Part shown: in pieces, positions 5,491 to 10,885 of the stretch
Position numbering within the stretch: the stretch's first letter is position 1
How the letters are laid out: each line of letters begins with the position of its first letter
Assembly (NCBI GenBank): GCA_938041695.1
Contig: CALISI010000078.1
Span: 1 to 10,885, forward strand
Direction: 5' to 3'
DNA: 10,885 nt
DNA from: an uncultured Actinomyces sp.
Lineage (GTDB): Bacteria > Actinomycetota > Actinomycetes > Actinomycetales > Actinomycetaceae
Translations under genes and position numbers: made by a program
Notes under the pieces: model-generated
What the model was told of the DNA's origin: nothing
The model's input: the letters and a program-made list of their open reading frames with translations, nothing else
Databases searched by the model: none

Positions 5491-8177
5491 TGTTGCTCTC
5501 CCGTCGCCGCCTCCGACGCTTCGCCCGCGCCGTCCTCATCGACGAGGCCGGGGTCGGCCTCGTCCGTGCCCTCTCCCTCGCGCTCACCCAGGGTTGAGGC
5601 GAGCGCCGACGAGATCGACGCGCCCACGGCGGCCGCGCCAAGCGCGAGACGCGATCGCGCGCCCTGCACGCGGCGGGTGAGCAGGGAACGCACGTCCTGC
5701 TCGTCCATGGCACCGAGGAGCTGCTGACGCGCCAAAGCCTCACGCAGGTACTCCAGTCCAATCAGGAAAGTGATGACGAGGAGGACCCAGACGATCCAGG
5801 CCCCCAGAATGATCGGCACCTCCGCCACATTCGCGACGGACAGCACCGCCAGAGCCACCGGCACGATAACCCCGAGAATGATCGCGGCGCGGCGAATCGT
5901 CGGGTAACGACGCTCGAAGCGCGCGGCACGGCCGCTCACCGAGCGCTGGAAGCCGTCGTGATCGGCCAGGGCCGCCACGATCTGTGTCAGGCGATAGCGG
6001 TTCGAAGGAACGCGCGTCGCCTCAGCCAGGAAAAGACCAGACGACGCGAGGTCGCGCGTGATCATCGCGTTCAGGTTCACCAAGAACGGACGCAGCGCGA
6101 GGCCGATCGCGAAGGCAACCAGCGCCTCGGCACCGAGAACCGCCAGGCACGACAGGTAAGTGTGCCCATAGAACCCGGCCACGATCTCACGCAGCGCGTT
6201 AATGCCGTAGGTGAAGGGGAACAGCGGGTGCAAGAAGCGGAAGAAGGACGGCAGCATCTCGATCGGATACAGGCCGGCAGACCCAGGGATCTGCATGACC
6301 ATGATGATGACGCACAGGCCCTTGCCGATGTGCTGGAAGCACGTGGAGAGCATGTAGACGATCGACACAAACACCAGCGAGATGATCATCGCCGTCCCCA
6401 CGAACGCGGGACGCGACACCGTCTGCACGCCGATAATCAGGTCGCCGATCGACACAACGAGCCCCTGAATGACCCCGAAGAAGGCGAGTAGCATCCACCG
6501 GCCCATGTACTTGGCTGCCGAGGACATCGGGCCGATGCCCTCCTCATCCACATCAAGCTTGAGGAGGAGGACGAGTGAGAACGCGCCGATCCACAGAGCC
6601 AGGTTCGTGAACAGCGGGGCCATCGCCGAACCGTAGGCGGCGACGGGGTACACGGCCTTCGTCTCGATCTGCGTCGGCGAGGCCATGAAGGAAGCGATCG
6701 ACTCGGCGTTGACCCCGAGGGAGCTCGCGAGGTCGCGCAGCGTGTTCGAGGAGGACAGCGAGGAGATGTCCGTGGCCACCGAGTTCAGGTCGGTCGTGAT
6801 AGCTGCGACGTTCGTGGCGCTCGTCTGGGTCGCCGTCTTTGCCCCGTCCAGGAGGGAGTCGAGCTGGTCGACCAGGCCCGACACCTGGTCGCGCTGGCTG
6901 CGCAGTGTATTGAGGGAGCCGCGCATCGACGAGGAGGCGCTCGAGAAATCATCGAGGGCCGAGGAAATGGCGGGCAGCTGGGCGGAGACACCGCTGCGGG
7001 CACTCGTCACCGAGGCCGACACCGCAGCGGAGGCATCGGACGCCGATGTCAGCGCATTCGACATCGACGTGGACGTGGCGGACAGGTCCGAGTTGAGGGT
7101 CGTCAGGCTACTCAGGGCCGTGGAAAGCGCAGCGTTCTGGTTCGTCAGGTCGGTCAGAACCGTCCCTGCCGCAGGAAGGTTCCCGACCCCCAGGGCGTTC
7201 AGATCCGCGAGCACCTCGCCCACCGAGTCGTTAATCGACGCACCCTCAGTGAGCAGCCCACCGACGCGCCCGGAGGCGCCCTGGACAGCGCCGTCGAGGG
7301 TTCCCGCGTTCGCGGACACGCCCGCAAGGGCGCTCGCCGCGTTCGAGGACAGACCATCAAGAGCCCCGCCCATCTGACCGGAGAATGAGGCCAGCGAGGT
7401 CCGCGAATCGCTCACGAGCTGGTCCGCCTGATCCAAGGACGTCGACAGCTCCGAGACGGCAGCATCCAGATCACTCAGGGTCGTGCGCGCCGAGGCCACC
7501 GACGCCTTCGCCGCGTCAATCTTCTCCCCCATGCCCTCCAGGGTCTGCGACGCACTGCCCAGCTTGGCCGAGGCCTCGGACACCGAAGCGGACACGTCCG
7601 AACGCTTCTGGTCAGCGTTGTTCGCGATGCTCACCCCGGCCTCGGACGCCTTCTCCGACAAAACCTTGGCCACCGTCGAGACGAACGCGGAATTGATCTG
7701 GCGATCCAGCGCCGTCGCACCCGCCCCCGTGATCTTCGGGGCCACCGCATTGTTCTTCTCGTTGACGTAATACTGGATATTCGGCTTGACGTACGTACCG
7801 TCAACGATGCCCGTCAGGTCGCGCGAAAAAGACGCCGGGATGATGAAGGCCGCGTAGGAATCACCGCGCTCGACCTCCGCGCGGGCCTCGTCCGCGCTCA
7901 CGAAATGCCAGCCCAGCTGATCGTTCTGCTTCAACTGAGTCTCAAGCATCGCACCCACATTCACGGTGCCGATCCGGTCCTTGGTCGCGCCCTCGTCCTC
8001 GTTCGCCACCGCCACGCGAATGTGGGAAGTCTGCGAATACGGATCCCAGAAGCCAACGATGTTGAACCACGCGTAGAGCGCGGGCACGAACGCCATACCG
8101 ATGATGACAATCCACGCGACCGGTACACGTACCAGCCTCAGCAGATCACGACGAAAAAACCTGACGGAACCTCGCAC
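5487..8177 (-). CDS. YhgE/Pip family membrane protein with C-terminal extension (first of a tandem pair)
   Basis: This 896-residue protein has the same layout as its downstream neighbour and is clearly its paralogue. A membrane segment lies at about 20-42, then the conserved extracellular domain with YYVNEKNNAVAPKI at 137-150, and a Ser/Ala/Thr-rich coiled coil from about 185 to 480. The five-helix ABC-2-like bundle spans about 518-700 (PSFFRFLHPLFPFTYGIN at 643-660). Unlike its partner it continues for about 190 residues: a linker, two more membrane helices (about 764-783 and 787-808), an Arg-rich segment and a final Glu/Asp-rich tail. The GTG start (8175-8177) has GAAGG 7 nt upstream and lies 18 bp after smpB, implying cotranscription. 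The two Pip proteins may form a hetero-oligomer, as their coupling suggests; the role could be export or surface-receptor function. The function is not established. Confidence 0.9.
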   Translation of the reverse strand: MRGSVRFFRRDLLRLVRVPVAWIVIIGMAFVPALYAWFNIVGFWDPYSQTSHIRVAVANEDEGATKDRIGTVNVGAMLETQLKQNDQLGWHFVSADEARAEVERGDSYAAFIIPASFSRDLTGIVDGTYVKPNIQYYVNEKNNAVAPKITGAGATALDRQINSAFVSTVAKVLSEKASEAGVSIANNADQKRSDVSASVSEASAKLGSASQTLEGMGEKIDAAKASVASARTTLSDLDAAVSELSTSLDQADQLVSDSRTSLASFSGQMGGALDGLSSNAASALAGVSANAGTLDGAVQGASGRVGGLLTEGASINDSVGEVLADLNALGVGNLPAAGTVLTDLTNQNAALSTALSSLTTLNSDLSATSTSMSNALTSASDASAAVSASVTSARSGVSAQLPAISSALDDFSSASSSMRGSLNTLRSQRDQVSGLVDQLDSLLDGAKTATQTSATNVAAITTDLNSVATDISSLSSSNTLRDLASSLGVNAESIASFMASPTQIETKAVYPVAAYGSAMAPLFTNLALWIGAFSLVLLLKLDVDEEGIGPMSSAAKYMGRWMLLAFFGVIQGLVVSIGDLIIGVQTVSRPAFVGTAMIISLVFVSIVYMLSTCFQHIGKGLCVIIMVMQIPGSAGLYPIEMLPSFFRFLHPLFPFTYGINALREIVAGFYGHTYLSCLAVLGAEALVAFAIGLALRPFLVNLNAMITRDLASSGLFLAEATRVPSNRYRLTQIVAALADHDGFQRSVSGRAARFERRYPTIRRAAIILGVIVPVALAVLSVANVAEVPIILGAWIVWVLLVITFLIGLEYLREALARQQLLGAMDEQDVRSLLTRRVQGARSRLALGAAAVGASISSALASTLGEREGEGTDEADPGLVDEDGAGEASEAATGEQQ

Positions 8178-8195
8178 AAGGTCGCCTTCTTTCCC

Positions 8196-8723
8196 CTATC
8201 GGCGGGCCTGCTTCACGTAGCGGCGCATCGCGCGCTCGGCCTCGCGCTGGTCCTGCTTTTCACGCAGCGCCTGACGCTTATCCCACTCCTGCTTGCCCTT
8301 GGCCAGAGCAATCTCAACCTTGACACGGCCGCCGATGAAGTACAGCTCCAGGGGCACGATCGTGTAGCCCTTCGCGGCCACCCGGTCCTGCATACGGTCG
8401 ATCTCCGCGCGGTGCAGCAGCAGCTTGCGCTTGCGCGTGGGCGCGTGGTTCGTCCACGAACCCTGCGAATACAAGGGGATGTTCGCGCCGTACAGCCACG
8501 CCTCTCCCCCGTTGATCTCGACCCATGCATCCACGAGGGACGCGCGGCCCATGCGCAGCGCCTTCACCTCTGTGCCCATGAGAGCCAGACCGGCCTCCCA
8601 GGTGTCTTCGATCGTGTAGTCGTGGCGCGCCTTCTTGTTGCGGGCAATCGTCTTCTTCGCGTCGGAGGCAGCCTTGGCGCGCTGCCCCTCCGTGGGCTTG
8701 GGCTTCTTCCAATCCTTGGGCAT
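8196..8723 (-). CDS. smpB: SsrA-binding protein SmpB
   Basis: SmpB binds the tRNA-like part of tmRNA and brings it to stalled ribosomes. Family landmarks are NKKARHDY at 29-36, GLALMGTEVKALR at 45-57, the W-(V)-EINGGEAWLYGANI stretch at 67-82, and a C-terminal tail KGKQEWDKR at 142-150 that in other bacteria enters the empty mRNA channel. At 175 residues it is somewhat longer than typical because of a Lys-rich N-terminal extension of about 25 residues. The ATG at 8721-8723 has a near-perfect ribosome site. The gene follows the M23 peptidase gene after a terminator and precedes two Pip genes. Its RNA partner ssrA is 5 kb downstream on the same strand. The ftsE-ftsX-smpB neighbourhood is common in Actinobacteria and Firmicutes. 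Confidence 0.97.
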   Translation of the reverse strand: MPKDWKKPKPTEGQRAKAASDAKKTIARNKKARHDYTIEDTWEAGLALMGTEVKALRMGRASLVDAWVEINGGEAWLYGANIPLYSQGSWTNHAPTRKRKLLLHRAEIDRMQDRVAAKGYTIVPLELYFIGGRVKVEIALAKGKQEWDKRQALREKQDQREAERAMRRYVKQARR

Positions 8724-8727
8724 GCTG

Positions 8728-8735
8728 CCTCCTTT
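8728..8735 (-). promoter_or_regulatory. Ribosome binding site of smpB
   Basis: On the minus strand AAAGGAGG ends 4 nt before the ATG at 8723 and fixes the smpB start. No clear promoter boxes fit between it and the terminator at 8763-8794, so smpB may depend partly on read-through. Confidence 0.8.
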
Positions 8736-8744
8736 CAGACTCGT

Positions 8745-8765
8745 TTTCCGCGCAACGTGCGGAAA
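8745..8765. repeat. Small inverted repeat in the smpB leader
   Basis: TTTCCGC (8745-8751) and GCGGAAA (8759-8765) form a perfect 7-bp stem around a 7-nt loop, directly next to the M23 gene terminator and 22 bp upstream of the smpB start. It may be a second, back-up terminator hairpin, a leader structure, or an operator; nothing decides between these. Confidence 0.4.
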
Positions 8766-8794
8766 GACCCCCGTAGCAAAACGCTACGAGGGTC
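8763..8794 (-). terminator. Terminator after the M23 peptidase gene
   Basis: On the minus strand a 12-bp stem (8783-8794 with 8766-8777, one mismatch) closes a 5-nt GTTTT loop and is followed by TTTCC (8761-8765). It lies 15 bp past the stop codon of the peptidase gene. The T-tract is short, so termination may be partial and allow smpB expression. Confidence 0.7.
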
Positions 8795-8808
8795 CATCCT
8801 AACGCGGA

Positions 8809-10083
8809 TTACAAATAATCCATCGGTTCAACGTAGCTTCCGTTCTGAATGACACCAAAATGCAGGTGGCATCCGGTCGCGTAGCCGGTCGAGCCAACCT
8901 CACCCAGCGCGTCGCCCGCGTTGACGTACTGCCCCGGAGACACGTACTGGGCCTGCATGTGCAGGTACTCGGTGATGACGGAGTTACCGCCGACGAGGCC
9001 GTGGTTGATATCCACGTAGTTGCCCGCCGAGTAGTCCGAGGACACCGCGTTGACGTAGCCCGAGGCCACAGCGCGAATGATCGTGCCGCAGTCGGCGGCC
9101 ATGTCAGTACCCGAGTGCCCCTTCATAACCCCCAGGACCGGGTGGTAGCGCATGCCAAACGGGCTGGTCACGACGATCGGAATGTCAAGCGGGCTACGGA
9201 AGCCCGAGGCCGACACGTAGGAGGCCCCCGACGCAATGTTCGCCGCGTCGATCGCCGCGAGCTCCGCGCTACGCGCCTGATAGTCCGCTTCGGCCTGGTC
9301 GAGCGAGGCCTGAACCTGGCCCTTCTGGGCATCCCACTCGGCCTGCTTAGCCTGCGCCTGCGTCTTCAGGTTATTGAGCTCCGTGAGCTTGGAGTCAGCC
9401 TCGCTCTTCGCAGCCTTCGCCTCGGCCTCGGCCTGCGCGGCCTTCTCCTCCAGGTCGGAAATACGGTCCGTGATCGCGTTCTGACGAGTGGCCTGCGTGC
9501 GCTGGGACGAGGAGACATCCAGCGCGGCGGTCATCGTCTGGCTCTCCGTGCGCAGCGCCATGTCGGCGGCCGCCGCACGGTCGGTAATCGATTCCGTACC
9601 ACCCGCGGTCAGGGCCACGGCGACCGGATCAACGTTGCCTTCGCGGTACTTGCGGCGCACCAGGTCGGCGATCGCGCGCTGTGCGTCGTCGGCCTGCGTG
9701 GTGGCCTGAGTCAGCGACTGGTCGATACGGTTCTGCTCGCCCTGGGCGGCATTCAGCTCGCCCAGGATCGTCGCGTGCTCACGCGACTTCGCGTCGTAGG
9801 TCGCGGTCGCGGACTCGTAGGCGGCCTGCGCCACCGGAATCTGCCCGTTGAGAGCCTGCAGGTCGATGAAGACCTGCGCGAGCGACGCGTCGATACCCTC
9901 CAGCTGTGACTGCAATGCATTGACCGTCGCCTCAGCCTCTGTGGCTGCGTTCGCGGCGGCGTCGCGCTCGTCGTCGGCGCGAGCAGGCATCGCCTGACTC
10001 ATCGCCGCGAAGGACGCCACCGCCAGGGCGAGCGCGCCGACGCGCAGCGCGCGACGGCCACGATGATGCAGGAAACGGGACAT
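8809..10083 (-). CDS. Secreted coiled-coil M23 (LytM) peptidase, EnvC-like partner of FtsEX
   Basis: This 424-residue protein is predicted to be exported and to act on peptidoglycan. A signal peptide (basic RRALR, hydrophobic core 15-27, ARA cleavage at 34-36) is followed by a long Ala/Glu/Gln-rich coiled coil (about 38-280). The C-terminal M23 domain has zinc ligands His323 and Asp327 (HSGTD) and His408 of the HLH motif, with His375 (YLHM) as the catalytic-site histidine. All key residues are present, so it should be an active endopeptidase rather than a degenerate activator like E. coli EnvC. Cys332 and Cys405 could form a disulfide. I chose the ATG at 10081-10083, 5 bp after ftsX, because it starts the signal peptide and has GAAGG upstream. 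The frame is open to 10230, but that would overlap ftsX and bury the signal peptide. Position beside ftsX suggests that FtsEX controls it during division. Confidence 0.93.
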   Translation of the reverse strand: MSRFLHHRGRRALRVGALALAVASFAAMSQAMPARADDERDAAANAATEAEATVNALQSQLEGIDASLAQVFIDLQALNGQIPVAQAAYESATATYDAKSREHATILGELNAAQGEQNRIDQSLTQATTQADDAQRAIADLVRRKYREGNVDPVAVALTAGGTESITDRAAAADMALRTESQTMTAALDVSSSQRTQATRQNAITDRISDLEEKAAQAEAEAKAAKSEADSKLTELNNLKTQAQAKQAEWDAQKGQVQASLDQAEADYQARSAELAAIDAANIASGASYVSASGFRSPLDIPIVVTSPFGMRYHPVLGVMKGHSGTDMAADCGTIIRAVASGYVNAVSSDYSAGNYVDINHGLVGGNSVITEYLHMQAQYVSPGQYVNAGDALGEVGSTGYATGCHLHFGVIQNGSYVEPMDYL

Positions 10084-10088
10084 GAGAT

Positions 10089-10885
10089 CTACGCCTTCGT
10101 GTACTTCGCGAGCGAGAACGCTGACGCGATAACCGCCAGCGCAACCGCCGCCAGGACGAGGATCGGCGTCATGATCGCCACCTCGCCCATACCGATAAAG
10201 TTCGTCCACCTGAAGGAGGGGGCCATCCAACCCTGGACGATAAAGTGAACGCCGGCAAACAGCGAGCCGATCGCGAACACGGCGCCCACCAGCGCGGCCA
10301 GCGCGCCCTCAATCATGAAGGGGGCCTGAATGAACAGGTTCGAGGCGCCCACGTATCGCATAATCTGCGTTTCCTGCTCGCGGCTCATCGCGCTCAGGCG
10401 GATAGTCGTCGAGATCAGCAGGATCGCCGCGACGACCATGATCGCGCCGAGGCCCAGGGCGGCAGTGCGAGCAGCGCCCAGGACGCGGAACAGAGGCTCG
10501 ACAACCTCGCGCTGGTCGCGGACCTCGGACACGCCGGGGGTCCCGGAGAACTCCTCCTTGACCACCGAGTACTGCTCGGGGTTGACCAGCTTGATGCGGA
10601 AAGCGAACTGGAGCATGTCCGGCGTGGTCCACTGGGTCAGCGCATCGTTACCGTTGAGACGCTTGAAGTTCTCGTATGCCTCTTCTTTCGTCTCCTCGTA
10701 CACGTTCGCCACGTACGGGCTCATCTCGGCGGAAGCCAGCTTTTGGCGCACCACGTCGATCTGCGCATCACTCGCCTCGGTCGCGTTGCAATTCGGGGCT
10801 GCGTCGTTGATCGCGCACATGTAGATCGTGACCTCGATCTTGTCGTACCACTCCGACTTCATCTTGGACACCTGCATCTGGGTCA
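10089..10885 (-). CDS. ftsX: Cell division protein FtsX (5' end outside window)
   Basis: FtsX is the membrane half of the FtsEX ABC-type complex, which uses ATP hydrolysis by FtsE to activate septal peptidoglycan hydrolases. The visible 265 codons begin in the conserved segment TQMQVSKMKSEWYDKIEV that follows the first membrane helix, so about 40 residues are missing. The extracellular domain (roughly to VVEPLF) carries a Cys pair (YMC...APNC) that may form a disulfide. Three membrane helices follow, around TAALGLGAIMVVAAILLI, EGALAALVGAVFAIGSL and TPILVLAAVALAVIASAF, with the cytoplasmic loop SREQETQIMRYVGAS between the first two. That loop is a hallmark of the family. The gene ends at TAG, 5 bp before the M23 peptidase start, so the two form an operon. 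An upstream ftsE is expected but outside the window. Confidence 0.95.
   Translation of the reverse strand, partial: TQMQVSKMKSEWYDKIEVTIYMCAINDAAPNCNATEASDAQIDVVRQKLASAEMSPYVANVYEETKEEAYENFKRLNGNDALTQWTTPDMLQFAFRIKLVNPEQYSVVKEEFSGTPGVSEVRDQREVVEPLFRVLGAARTAALGLGAIMVVAAILLISTTIRLSAMSREQETQIMRYVGASNLFIQAPFMIEGALAALVGAVFAIGSLFAGVHFIVQGWMAPSFRWTNFIGMGEVAIMTPILVLAAVALAVIASAFSLAKYTKA

Noticed and set aside
4100..7600. Repetitive Ser/Ala-rich coding stretches that could look like tandem DNA repeats
   Set aside because: They encode the coiled-coil stalks of the two Pip proteins; codons vary and there is no exact DNA repeat unit. No CRISPR-like array is present anywhere in the window.
8860..9909. Plus-strand open frame of 349 codons
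   Set aside because: Antisense shadow of the M23 peptidase gene; its composition reflects the complementary strand and it has no domain.
10084..10230. Extended N-terminus of the M23 peptidase (start at 10230)
   Set aside because: It would overlap ftsX by over 140 bp and put 49 low-complexity residues before a perfectly good signal peptide starting at 10083.

Overview
The window looks like chromosomal DNA from a high-GC actinobacterium, most likely an Actinomyces/Schaalia-type member of the Actinomycetaceae. The reasons are the GC-rich codon use, GTG starts, the ftsX / M23 peptidase / smpB order, and an actinobacterial-style tmRNA tag (AEQNRTDYVLAA). The genus is an inference; no marker here fixes it. 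All credible genes lie on the minus strand.

Read in the direction of transcription (right to left), the first block is the housekeeping cluster. It holds the 3' part of ftsX (10885-10089), a secreted coiled-coil M23/LytM peptidase resembling EnvC (10083-8809) with a terminator behind it, then smpB (8723-8196) and two large YhgE/Pip-type membrane proteins (8177-5487 and 5490-3286) that are tightly packed and overlap by 4 bp. The gene for tmRNA (ssrA, 3185-2808) follows, with its own promoter (TTGACG, 17 bp, TAGACT) just past the second Pip gene. SmpB and tmRNA, the two partners of trans-translation, are therefore near neighbours separated only by the Pip pair.

Between ssrA and the next conserved gene lies an accessory stretch of about 2 kb (roughly 740-2770) with visibly lower GC. 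It carries a two-gene overlapping operon: a DUF6932-type protein with a nucleotidyltransferase signature (2320-1796), then an unrecognised 320-residue protein with a possible C-terminal OB-like beta domain (1809-847). About 400 bp next to ssrA is apparently empty. The stretch is bracketed by a perfect 34-bp direct repeat (707-740 and 2772-2805) that contains the same 12-bp-stem terminator. One copy sits directly at the 3' end of ssrA; beside the other is a degenerate stretch resembling the tmRNA T-arm and 3' end. Since the 3' end of ssrA is a classic integration site, I read this as a small relic genomic island delivering a two-gene NTase module. This is the most interesting part of the window.

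At the left edge is the N-terminal part of a CoA-disulfide-reductase-family flavoprotein (579 to beyond 1). Its promoter contains a perfect ATACCCC-TG-GGGGTAT inverted repeat overlapping the -10/spacer, like operators of the CsoR/CstR copper or persulfide sensors. That suggests a sulfur-stress-regulated gene.
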